A DNA stretch of 64,000 nucleotides from Rugalucina vietnamica (taxonomy: Eukaryota > Mollusca > Bivalvia > Lucinida > Lucinidae), in NCBI GenBank assembly GCA_964017185.1, contig OZ024877.1, forward strand, positions 62,521,211 through 62,585,210. The letters run 5' to 3'. Position 1 is the stretch's first letter. The number at the start of each line of letters is the position of its first letter. This document shows, piece after piece, positions 1 to 10,725 of the stretch. The notes under the pieces were generated by a model that searched no databases, was not told the origin of the DNA, and saw only the letters and a program-made list of their open reading frames with translations. Made by a program: the position numbers and the translations under genes.

Positions 1-3000
1 TTTGAAAAGAGTTTAGCCCAATTGTTGTGAATCAATAATAAAATGCGTCAACCCCGACCATTTTGTGGGAGAGATTTGATTTTCGATATAATTTGAACCC
101 CTATCAGGGCTTTGGTCAAATCACGTAGGGTTTTGGGATTTTATTCAGGGTTTGAAAAGAGTTTAGCCCAATTGTTGTGAATCAATCATAAAATGCGTCA
201 ACCCCGACCATTTTGGGGAGAGTTTAATTTTCAATCTGATTTACTTGAAACCCCTATCAGGGCTTTGGTCAAATAACGTAGGGTTTTGGGATTTTATTTA
301 GGGTTTGTAAAGAGTTTAGCCCAATTGTTGTGAATCTATAATAAAATGCGTCAACCCCGACCATTTTGGGGGAGAGATTTAGTTTTCGATATAATCTAAA
401 CCCCTATCAGGGCTTTGGTCAAATCAAGTAGGGTTTTGGGATTTTATTTGGGGTTTGAAAGGAGTTTAGCCCAATTGTTGTGAATCAATAATAAAATGCG
501 TCAACCCCGACCATTTTGTGGGAGAGAATTGATCTTCGATATAATTTGAACCCCTCCCTATCAGGGCTTTGGTCAAATCACGTAGAATTTGGGGATTTTA
601 TTCAGGGTTTAAACAGAGTTTAGCCCAATTGTTGTGAATCAATCATAAAATGCGTCAACCCCGACCATTTTGGGGAGAAATTAAATTTTCAATCTAATTT
701 ACTTGAAACCCCTATCAGGGCTTCGGTCAAATAACGTAGGGTTTTGGGATTTTATTTAGGGTTTGTAAAGAGTTTAGCCCAATTGTTGTGAATCAATAAT
801 AAAATGCGTCAACCCCGAGCATTTTGGGGGAGATATTTATTTTTTGATATAATCTAAACCCCTATCAGGGCTTTGGTCAAATCACGTAGGGTTTTGGGAT
901 TTTATTTAGGGTTTCAAAAGAGTTTAGCTCAATTGTTGTGAATCAATAATAAAATGCGTCAACCCCGACCATTTTGTGGGAGAGATTTGATCTTCGATAT
1001 AATTTGGACCCCTCCCTATCAGGGCTTTGGTCAAATCACGTAGAATTTGGGGATTTTATTCAGGGTTTGAAAAGAGTTTAGCCCAATTGTTGTGAATCAA
1101 TCATAAAATGCGTCAACCCCGACCATTTTGGGGAGAAATTAAATTTTCAATCTAGTTTACTTGAAACCCCTATCAGGGCTTCGGTCAAGTAACGTAGGGT
1201 TTTGGGATTTTATTTAGGGTTTGTAAAGAGTTTAGCCCAATTGTCGTGAATCAATAATAAAATGCGTCAACCCCGACCATTTTGGGGGAGATATTTAGTT
1301 TTTGATATAATCTAAACCCCTATCAGGGCTTTGGTCAAATCACGTAGGGTTTTGGGATTTTATTTAGGGTTTGAAAAGAGTTTAGCTCAATTGTTGTGAA
1401 TCAATAATAAAATGCGTCAACCCCGACCATTTTGTGGGAGAGATTTGATCTTCGATATAATTTGAACAACTCCCTATCAGGGCTTTGGTCAAATCACGTA
1501 GGGTTTGTGGATTTTTTTCAGGGTTTGAAAAGAGTTTAGCCCAATTGTTGTGAATCAATCATAAAATGCGTCAACCCCGACCATTTTGGGGAGAAATTAA
1601 ATTTTCAATCTAATTTACTGGAAACCCCTATCAGGGCTTCGGTCAAATAACGTAGGGTCTTGAGATTTTATTTAGAGTTTGTAAAGAGTTTAGCCCAATT
1701 GTTGTGAATCAATAATAAAATGCGTCAACCCCGACCATTTTGTGGGAGAGATTTGATTTTCGATATAATTTGAACCCCTATCAGGGCTTTGGTCAAATCA
1801 CGTAGGGTTTTGGGATTTTATTCAGGGTTTGAAAAGAGTTTAGCCCAATTGTTGTGAATCAATCATAAAATGCGTCAACCCCGACCATTTTGGGGAGAAA
1901 TTTAATTTTCAATCTGATTTACTTGAAACCCCTATCAGGGCTTTGGTCAAATAACGTAGGGTTTTGGGATTTTATTTAGGGTTTGTAAAGAGTTTAGCCC
2001 AATTGTTGTGAATCTATAATAAAATGCGTCAACCCCGACCATTTTGGGGGAGAGATTTAGTTTTCGATATAATCTAAACCCCTATCAGGGCTTTGGTCAA
2101 ATCAAGTAGGGTTTTGGGATTTTATTTGGGGTTTGAAAGGAGTTTAGCCCAATTGTTGTGAATCAATAATAAAATGCGTCAACCCCGACCATTTTGTGGG
2201 AGAGAATTGATCTTCGATATAATTTGAACCCCTCCCTATCAAGGCTTTGGTCAAATCACGTAGAATTTGGGGATTTTATTCAGGGTTTGAACAGAGTTTA
2301 GCCCAATTGTTGTGAATCAATCATAAAATGCGTCAACCCCGACCATTTTGGGGAGAAATTAAATTTTCAATCTAATTTACTTGAAACCCCTATCAGGGCT
2401 TCGGTCAAATAACGTAGGGTTTGGGGATTTTATTTAGGGTTTGTAAAGAGTTTAGCCCAATTGTTGTGAATCAATAATAAAATGCGTCAACCCCGACCAT
2501 TTTGGGGGAGATATTCAGTTTTTGATATAATCTAAACCCCTATCAGGGCTTTGGTCAAATCACGTAGGGTTTTGGGATTTTATTTAGGGTTTCAAAAGAG
2601 TTTAGCTCAATTGTTGTGAATCAATAATAAAATGCGTCAACCCCGACCATTTTGTGGGAGAGATTTGATCTTCGATATAATTTGGACCCCTCCCTATCAG
2701 GGCTTTGGTCAAATCATGTAGAATTTGGGGATTTTATTCAGGGTTTGAAAAGAGTTTAGCCCAATTGTTGTGAATCAATCATAAAATGCGTCAACCCCGA
2801 CCATTTTGGGGAGCAATTAAATTTTCAATCTAATTTACTTGAAACCCCTATCAGGGCTTCGGTCAAGTAACGTAGGGTTTTGGGATTTTATTTAGGGTTT
2901 GTAAAGAGTTTAGCCCAATTGTCGTGAATCAATAATAAAATGCGTCAACCCCGACCATTTTGGGGGAGATATTTAGTTTTTGATATAATCTAAACCCCTA

Positions 3001-5336
3001 TCAGGGCTTTGGTCAAATCACGTAGGGTTTTGGGATTTTATTTAGTGTTTGAAAAGAGTTTAGCTCAATTGTTGTGAATCAATAATAAAATGCGTCAACC
3101 CCGACCATTTTGTGGGAGAGATTTGATCTTCGATATAATTTGAACAACTCCCTATCAGGGCTTTGGTCAAATCACGTAGGGTTTGTGGATTTTATTCAGG
3201 GTTTGAAAAGAGTTTAGCCCAATTGTTGTGAATCAATCATAAAATGCGTCAACCCCGACCATTTTGGGGAGAAATTAAATTTTCAATCTAATTTACTGGA
3301 AACCCCTATCAGGGCTTCGGTCAAATAACGTAGGGTCTTGAGATTTTATTTAGGGTTTGTAAAGAGTTTAGCCCAATTGTTGTGAATCAATAATAAAATG
3401 CGTCAACCCCGACCATTTTGGGGGAGATATTTAGTTTTTGATATAATCTAAACCCCTATCAGGGCTTTGGTCAAATCACGTAGGGTTTTGGGATTTTATT
3501 TAGGGTTTCAAAAGAGTTTAGCTCAATTGTTGTGAATCAATAATAAAATGCGTCAACCCCGACCATTTTGTGGGAGAGATTTGATCTTCGATATAATTTG
3601 GACCCCTCCCTATCAGGGCTTTGGTCAAATCACGTAGAATTTGGGGATTTTATTCAGGGTTTGAAAAGAGTTAGGGTTAGGGTTAGGGTTAGGGTTAGGG
3701 TTAGGGTTAAGGTTAGGGTTAGGGTTAGGGTTAGGGTTAGGGTTAGGGTTAGGGTTAGGGGGGGGGTTAGGGTTAGGGGTTAGGGTTAGGGTTAGGGTTA
3801 GGGTTAGGGTTAGGGTATAAGCGGGTGTGCGAAGATGGGCAACTTGCCCATCTTGGTTATGATCTGATTATTTTTTTTTATTTCTGCATTTGTTCTTTTT
3901 TGTTCTCCTTTATATTATTAATGATAAAACATGTCCCATTTGGGGTCTATTCAGAGAGGGTTAGGGTTAGGATTAGGGTATAAGCTGATGTACGAAGATG
4001 GGCAACTTGCCCATCTTGGTTATGATCTGATTCTTTTCTTTCTACATTTTTTTTTTATTTCTTTTTCCCCCCTTTTTTGTTCGCCTTTATATTATCAGTG
4101 ATAAACCTTGTCTCAGTTTGGGTCCATTCAGAGATGCTAATCTTTAATATTAAATAACATGAATTCGTATGTAACGTAGGGTTAGGGTTAAGGTTAGGCG
4201 CTTGAAACACACCTTGTTTGATTGTGCGCACTTTCAATCTTCTGGCAACATGTAGCCCTTATGACGTCAATCTCGCTTGTCATTCAAAATTTGAGCAAGC
4301 ATTGTATTTGAGCATACTTTGCGCGGCTGACAGTGAGTGGCCATCCACGATTTTTCAGTATAGATGTGCCTACGCTTAAGACAATGCTTAACTGGTGTGT
4401 GCTTCCAAGAGATGTAAGTAAAATATAAAGGTTGGATCCTTTGGAAGCAGTTAAATCATTCAAAGGGAGATAGTATGGACCATATTGCACAATTTCGGGT
4501 AATGAGCCCTCATCAGTAGCCCTAGAAGTGAACATTTGTAAGTTGTGTGTATTTGATCGTTGATATAATATTGGCGGTAGATGTTGATTTTCGACTTAAT
4601 GCAGGCTGACCCAGGTTGGTATACGAGCGTTGTCTTTGGTTACATGAAAACAGAACGTAAAGACTAAATTGACCTCTAAGAATATTGCTTTTAGAGCGGT
4701 ATTCCATTCGCAGTACCTATTTTCCAGGAGCAAGTTAAAGAACAAAGGTTCTCATGCCTAGCAATTCATTGGACTATATTGGACTTGCAATATCCATGGA
4801 CTATAGGGGCCGCAGAACTCAGAAAAAATCAATACAATCCAATGGACTATATGGGCCTTGTGCAACATCCATGGACTCTACGGGCCGTAGCATTTTTTGG
4901 GTTAGGGTTAGGGTCAGGGTGTAAGCTGATGTGCGAAGATAAACAACTTGCCCATCTCGGCTATGACCTGATTTTTTTCTTTCTACATGTTTTCCTTTTG
5001 TGTTCTCCTTTATATTATTAATGATAAAACTTGTCTCAGTTGGGGTCTATTCAGAGATGCTAATCTTGGATATTAGATAACATGAATTCATATGTAACGT
5101 TAGTTCGGACAAGCTTTATATGCTTTTTCATATAGATTTCTTAACATATTTCGCGTGTTCCTTTATTTCTGACGAACAACACAATGTGTTCATATATATA
5201 TCACTAAGCATAATGCCGTATGTAACTTCAGTTCGTAGACTGTTTTCATTGCTCTTAAGGGAACTCAATCTATAGTTTCATTTAGTTCGCACAAACAATA
5301 TACTGTTTTCAGATATATTAATTAACATAATTTCGT
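1..5336. repeat. Array unit 0 (lacks its first ~53 bp)
   Basis: Position 1 corresponds to base 54 of later units. Parts: first 11-mer of satellite monomers 1-1677, second 11-mer 1678-3355, two tail monomers 3356-3670, telomere block 3671-3815, hairpin modules near 3816-3957 and 3979-4176, spacer 4199-4898, third module near 4920-5099, degenerate repeats to 5336. Confidence 0.95.
3671..3815 (+). repeat. Interstitial TTAGGG block, unit 0
   Basis: About 145 bp of TTAGGG repeats with one TTAAGG variant and a run of nine G. The G-rich strand is the + strand. Confidence 0.97.
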
Positions 5337-5389
5337 ACCCCTATCAGCTCTTGGTCAAATAACGTACGGTTTTGGGATTTTATTCAGCG

Positions 5390-7066
5390 TTTGAAAAGAG
5401 TTTAGCCCAATTGTTGTGAATCAATAATAAAATGCGTCAACCCCGACCATTTTGTGGGAGAGATTTGATTTTCGATATAATTTGAACCCCTATCAGGGCT
5501 TTGGTCAAATCACGTAGGGTTTTGGGATTTTATTCAGGGTTTGAAAAGAGTTTAGCCCAATTGTTGTGAATCAATCATAAAATGCGTCAACCCCGACCAT
5601 TTTGGGGAGAGTTTAATTTTCAATCTGATTTACTTGAAACCCCTATCAGGGCTTTGGTCAAATAACGTAGGGTTTTGGGATTTTATTTAGGGTTTGTAAA
5701 GAGTTTAGCCCAATTGTTGTGAATCTATAATAAAATGCGTCAACCCCGACCATTTTGGGGGAGAGATTTAGTTTTCGATATAATCTAAACCCCTATCAGG
5801 GCTTTGGTCAAATCAAGTAGGGTTTTGGGATTTTATTTGGGGTTTGAAAGGAGTTTAGCCCAATTGTTGTGAATCAATAATAAAATGCGTCAACCCCGAC
5901 CATTTTGTGGGAGAGAATTGATCTTCGATATAATTTGAACCCCTCCCTATCAGGGCTTTGGTCAAATCACGTAGAATTTGGGGATTTTATTCAGGGTTTA
6001 AACAGAGTTTAGCCCAATTGTTGTGAATCAATCATAAAATGCGTCAACCCCGACCATTTTGGGGAGAAATTAAATTTTCAATCTAATTTACTTGAAACCC
6101 CTATCAGGGCTTCGGTCAAATAACGTAGGGTTTTGGGATTTTATTTAGGGTTTGTAAAGAGTTTAGCCCAATTGTTGTGAATCAATAATAAAATGCGTCA
6201 ACCCCGAGCATTTTGGGGGAGATATTTATTTTTTGATATAATCTAAACCCCTATCAGGGCTTTGGTCAAATCACGTAGGGTTTTGGGATTTTATTTAGGG
6301 TTTCAAAAGAGTTTAGCTCAATTGTTGTGAATCAATAATAAAATGCGTCAACCCCGACCATTTTGTGGGAGAGATTTGATCTTCGATATAATTTGGACCC
6401 CTCCCTATCAGGGCTTTGGTCAAATCACGTAGAATTTGGGGATTTTATTCAGGGTTTGAAAAGAGTTTAGCCCAATTGTTGTGAATCAATCATAAAATGC
6501 GTCAACCCCGACCATTTTGGGGAGAAATTAAATTTTCAATCTAGTTTACTTGAAACCCCTATCAGGGCTTCGGTCAAGTAACGTAGGGTTTTGGGATTTT
6601 ATTTAGGGTTTGTAAAGAGTTTAGCCCAATTGTCGTGAATCAATAATAAAATGCGTCAACCCCGACCATTTTGGGGGAGATATTTAGTTTTTGATATAAT
6701 CTAAACCCCTATCAGGGCTTTGGTCAAATCACGTAGGGTTTTGGGATTTTATTTAGGGTTTGAAAAGAGTTTAGCTCAATTGTTGTGAATCAATAATAAA
6801 ATGCGTCAACCCCGACCATTTTGTGGGAGAGATTTGATCTTCGATATAATTTGAACAACTCCCTATCAGGGCTTTGGTCAAATCACGTAGGGTTTGTGGA
6901 TTTTTTTCAGGGTTTGAAAAGAGTTTAGCCCAATTGTTGTGAATCAATCATAAAATGCGTCAACCCCGACCATTTTGGGGAGAAATTAAATTTTCAATCT
7001 AATTTACTGGAAACCCCTATCAGGGCTTCGGTCAAATAACGTAGGGTCTTGAGATTTTATTTAGAG
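5390..7066. repeat. First 11-mer higher-order repeat of the 152-bp satellite (unit 1)
   Basis: Eleven monomers of 150-154 bp, each starting TTTGAAAAGAGTTTAGCCC or a variant. Three monomer types alternate: A (TTTTGTGGGAGAG, CGATATAATTTG), B (AATCATAAAATGCG, TTTTGGGGAGAAATT) and C (GTAAAGAGTT, GGGGGAGATATTTAG). The order is A-B-C three times, then A-B. The same block is at 1-1677 in unit 0 and at the matching place in the other units. Confidence 0.93.
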
Positions 7067-8744
7067 TTTGTAAAGAGTTTAGCCCAATTGTTGTGAATCA
7101 ATAATAAAATGCGTCAACCCCGACCATTTTGTGGGAGAGATTTGATTTTCGATATAATTTGAACCCCTATCAGGGCTTTGGTCAAATCACGTAGGGTTTT
7201 GGGATTTTATTCAGGGTTTGAAAAGAGTTTAGCCCAATTGTTGTGAATCAATCATAAAATGCGTCAACCCCGACCATTTTGGGGAGAAATTTAATTTTCA
7301 ATCTGATTTACTTGAAACCCCTATCAGGGCTTTGGTCAAATAACGTAGGGTTTTGGGATTTTATTTAGGGTTTGTAAAGAGTTTAGCCCAATTGTTGTGA
7401 ATCTATAATAAAATGCGTCAACCCCGACCATTTTGGGGGATAGATTTAGTTTTCGATATAATCTAAACCCCTATCAGGGCTTTGGTCAAATCAAGTAGGG
7501 TTTTGGGATTTTATTTGGGGTTTGAAAGGAGTTTAGCCCAATTGTTGTGAATCAATAATAAAATGCGTCAACCCCGACCATTTTGTGGGAGAGAATTGAT
7601 CTTCGATATAATTTGAACCCCTCCCTATCAAGGCTTTGGTCAAATCACGTAGAATTTGGGGATTTTATTCAGGGTTTGAACAGAGTTTAGCCCAATTGTT
7701 GTGAATCAATCATAAAATGCGTCAACCCCGACCATTTTGGGGAGAAATTAAATTTTCAATCTAATTTACTTGAAACCCCTATCAGGGCTTCGGTCAAATA
7801 ACGTAGGGTTTGGGGATTTTATTTAGGGTTTGTAAAGAGTTTAGCCCAATTGTTGTGAATCAATAATAAAATGCGTCAACCCCGACCATTTTGGGGGAGA
7901 TATTCAGTTTTTGATATAATCTAAACCCCTATCAGGGCTTTGGTCAAATCACGTAGGGTTTTGGGATTTTATTTAGGGTTTCAAAAGAGTTTAGCTCAAT
8001 TGTTGTGAATCAATAATAAAATGCGTCAACCCCGACCATTTTGTGGGAGAGATTTGATCTTCGATATAATTTGGACCCCTCCCTATCAGGGCTTTGGTCA
8101 AATCATGTAGAATTTGGGGATTTTATTCAGGGTTTGAAAAGAGTTTAGCCCAATTGTTGTGAATCAATCATAAAATGCGTCAACCCCGACCATTTTGGGG
8201 AGCAATTAAATTTTCAATCTAATTTACTTGAAACCCCTATCAGGGCTTCGGTCAAGTAACGTAGGGTTTTGGGATTTTATTTAGGGTTTGTAAAGAGTTT
8301 AGCCCAATTGTCGTGAATCAATAATAAAATGCGTCAACCCCGACCATTTTGGGGGAGATATTTAGTTTTTGATATAATCTAAACCCCTATCAGGGCTTTG
8401 GTCAAATCACGTAGGGTTTTGGGATTTTATTTAGTGTTTGAAAAGAGTTTAGCTCAATTGTTGTGAATCAATAATAAAATGCGCCAACCCCGACCATTTT
8501 GTGGGAGAGATTTGATCTTCGATATAATTTGAACAACTCCCTATCAGGGCTTTGGTCAAATCACGTAGGGTTTGTGGATTTTATTCAGGGTTTGAAAAGA
8601 GTTTAGCCCAATTGTTGTGAATCAATCATAAAATGCGTCAACCCCGACCATTTTGGGGAGAAATTAAATTTTCAATCTAATTTACTGGAAACCCCTATCA
8701 GGGCTTCGGTCAAATAACGTAGGGTCTTGAGATTTTATTTAGGG
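7067..8744. repeat. Second 11-mer higher-order repeat (unit 1)
   Basis: Repeats the preceding 11-mer with an offset of 1677 bp. Its first monomer is a hybrid: it begins like type C (GTAAAGAGTT) and ends like type A (TTTTGTGGGAGAG). This marks the recombination point that set the 11-mer register. Confidence 0.92.
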
Positions 8745-9059
8745 TTTGTAAAGAGTTTAGCCCAATTGTTGTGAATCAATAATAAAATGCGTCAACCCCG
8801 ACCATTTTGGGGGAGATATTTAGTTTTTGATATAATCTAAACCCCTATCAGGGCTTTGGTCAAATCACGTAGGGTTTTGGGATTTTATTTAGGGTTTCAA
8901 AAGAGTTTAGCTCAATTGTTGTGAATCAATAATAAAATGCGTCAACCCCGACCATTTTGTGGGAGAGATTTGATCTTCGATATAATTTGGACCCCTCCCT
9001 ATCAGGGCTTTGGTCAAATCACGTAGAATTTGGGGATTTTATTCAGGGTTTGAAAAGAG
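8745..9059. repeat. Two tail monomers and stub joining satellite to telomere repeats (unit 1)
   Basis: One C-type monomer, one A-type monomer (TTTCAAAAGAG form) and a stub that ends at GAAAAGAG. The next bases are TTAGGGTTAGGG where a normal monomer would read TTTAGCCC, so the junction shares a few bases with the telomere repeat. Confidence 0.9.
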
Positions 9060-9204
9060 TTAGGGTTAGGGTTAGGGTTAGGGTTAGGGTTAGGGTTAAG
9101 GTTAGGGTTAGGGTTAGGGTTAGGGTTAGGGTTAGGGTTAGGGTTAGGGGGGGGGTTAGGGTTAGGGGTTAGGGTTAGGGTTAGGGTTAGGGTTAGGGTT
9201 AGGG
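9060..9204 (+). repeat. Interstitial TTAGGG block, unit 1
   Basis: Same length, TTAAGG variant and nine-G run as unit 0. It ends in GGGTATAAGC, the start of the first hairpin module. Confidence 0.97.
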
Positions 9205-9346
9205 TATAAGCGGGTGTGCGAAGATGGGCAACTTGCCCATCTTGGTTATGATCTGATTATTTTTTTTTATTTCTGCATTTGTTCTTTTTTGTTCTCCTTT
9301 ATATTATTAATGATAAAACATGTCCCATTTGGGGTCTATTCAGAGA
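9205..9346. repeat. Hairpin module copy a (unit 1)
   Basis: Begins TATAAGCGGGTGTGCG, then a perfect palindrome at 9221-9243 (arms AAGATGGGCAA and TTGCCCATCTT around one C), a T-rich stretch, and CTCCTTTATATTATTAATG. It ends at CTATTCAGAGA, where telomere repeats resume, so it is shorter on the right than copy b. The matching place in unit 0 is about 3816-3957. No coding function is seen. Confidence 0.85.
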
Positions 9347-9367
9347 GGGTTAGGGTTAGGATTAGGG

Positions 9368-9565
9368 TATAAGCTGATGTACGAAGATGGGCAACTTGCC
9401 CATCTTGGTTATGATCTGATTCTTTTCTTTCTACATTTTTTTTTTATTTCTTTTTCCCCCCTTTTTTGTTCGCCTTTATATTATCAGTGATAAACCTTGT
9501 CTCAGTTTGGGTCCATTCAGAGATGCTAATCTTTAATATTAAATAACATGAATTCGTATGTAACG
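9368..9565. repeat. Hairpin module copy b, flanked on both sides by telomere repeats (unit 1)
   Basis: A 198-bp element beginning TATAAGCTGATGTACG, with the same palindrome (9384-9406), a T/C-rich stretch, TATATTATCAGTGATAAACC, and an end at GAATTCGTATGTAACG. On its left is GGGTTAGGGTTAGGATTAGG (9347-9367) and on its right TAGGGTTAGGGTTAAGG (9566-9587), so it sits inside telomere-type sequence. Present in units 0-7. Confidence 0.87.
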
Positions 9566-9587
9566 TAGGGTTAGGGTTAAGGTTAGG

Positions 9588-10287
9588 CGCTTGAAACACA
9601 CCTTGTTTGATTGTGCGCACTTTCAATCTTCTGGCAACATGTAGCCCTTATGACGTCAATCTCGCTTGTCATTCAAAATTTGAGCAAGCATTGTATTTGA
9701 GCATACTTTGCGCGGCTGACAGTGAGTGGCCATCCACGATTTTTCAGTATAGATGTGCCTACGCTTAAGACAATGCTTAACTGGTGTGTGCTTCCAAGAG
9801 ATGTAAGTAAAATATAAAGGTTGGATCCTTTGGAAGCAGTTAAATCATTCAAAGGGAGATAGTATGGACCATATTGCACAATTTCGGGTAATGAGCCCTC
9901 ATCAGTAGCCCTAGAAGTGAACATTTGTAAGTTGTGTGTATTTGATCGTTGATATAATATTGGCGGTAGATGTTGATTTTCGACTTAATGCAGGCTGACC
10001 CAGGTTGGTATACGAGCGTTGTCTTTGGTTACATGAAAACAGAACGTAAAGACTAAATTGACCTCTAAGAATATTGCTTTTAGAGCGGTATTCCATTCGC
10101 AGTACCTATTTTCCAGGAGCAAGTTAAAGAACAAAGGTTCTCATGCCTAGCAATTCATTGGACTATATTGGACTTGCAATATCCATGGACTATAGGGGCC
10201 GCAGAACTCAGAAAAAATCAATACAATCCAATGGACTATATGGGCCTTGTGCAACATCCATGGACTCTACGGGCCGTAGCATTTTTT
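9588..10287. repeat. 700-bp spacer within the unit (unit 1)
   Basis: Low-repeat sequence present once in each of units 0-7. It contains short open frames on both strands, but these are copied with the unit, show no recognised domain, and one neighbouring frame is broken in unit 7. Near its right end is an imperfect tandem duplication of about 72 bp (starts about 10155 and 10227) built around GGACTATAT and ATCCATGGACT. I recognise no gene. Confidence 0.8.
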
Positions 10288-10308
10288 GGGTTAGGGTTAG
10301 GGTCAGGG

Positions 10309-10488
10309 TGTAAGCTGATGTGCGAAGATAAACAACTTGCCCATCTCGGCTATGACCTGATTTTTTTCTTTCTACATGTTTTCCTTTTGTGTTCTCCTTT
10401 ATATTATTAATGATAAAACTTGTCTCAGTTGGGGTCTATTCAGAGATGCTAATCTTGGATATTAGATAACATGAATTCATATGTAACG
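10309..10488. repeat. Hairpin module copy c (unit 1)
   Basis: About 180 bp, preceded by telomere-like GGGTTAGGGTTAGGGTCAGG (10288-10307). Its palindrome is degraded: the left arm reads AAGATAAACAA while the right arm keeps TTGCCCATCT. It ends in GAATTCATATGTAACG like copy b, but telomere repeats do not follow. Confidence 0.83.
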
Positions 10489-10725
10489 TTAGTTCGGACA
10501 AGCTTTATATGCTTTTTCATATAGATTTCTTAACATATTTCGCGTGTTCCTTTATTTCTGACGAACAACACAATGTGTTCATATATATATCACTAAGCAT
10601 AATGCCGTATGTAACTTCAGTTCGTAGACTGTTTTCATTGCTCTTAAGGGAACTCAATCTATAGTTTCATTTAGTTCGCACAAACAATATACTGTTTTCA
10701 GATATATTAATTAACATAATTTCGT
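10489..10725. repeat. Degenerate short repeats closing the unit (unit 1)
   Basis: About 240 bp with two or three diverged copies of a motif containing TTAGTTCG-ACAA, CTGTTTTCA and TTAACATAATTTCG. It ends at TTTCGT, directly before the satellite stub of the next unit. Confidence 0.65.

Larger units (their letters stand above)
5337..10725. repeat. Array unit 1 (complete, 5389 bp; reference unit)
   Basis: Complete unit used here as the reference for internal parts, which are listed separately. It shares with units 0 and 2 the variants CTATCAAGGC (about 7626) and ATCTAGTTTAC (about 6539), and with unit 2 alone the variant GCGCCAACC (about 8483). Confidence 0.95.

Noticed and set aside
1-3669. 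Regular repeats considered as a CRISPR-like array
   Set aside because: Repeat and 'spacer' are the same satellite monomer throughout; there are no unique spacers and the DNA is eukaryotic.
3568-3783. Open frame with long alternating Val-Arg (or Leu-Gly) runs, repeated in each unit
   Set aside because: The run is a translation of TTAGGG repeats joined to satellite sequence. Its length changes with repeat number between units and it has no domain.
9444-10410. Short frames of 60, 61, 80 and 83 codons that look conserved in every unit
   Set aside because: Their conservation only reflects recent copying of the whole unit. They show no recognised domain, some overlap telomere-like sequence, and the 80-codon frame is broken in unit 7 by the change near 42508.
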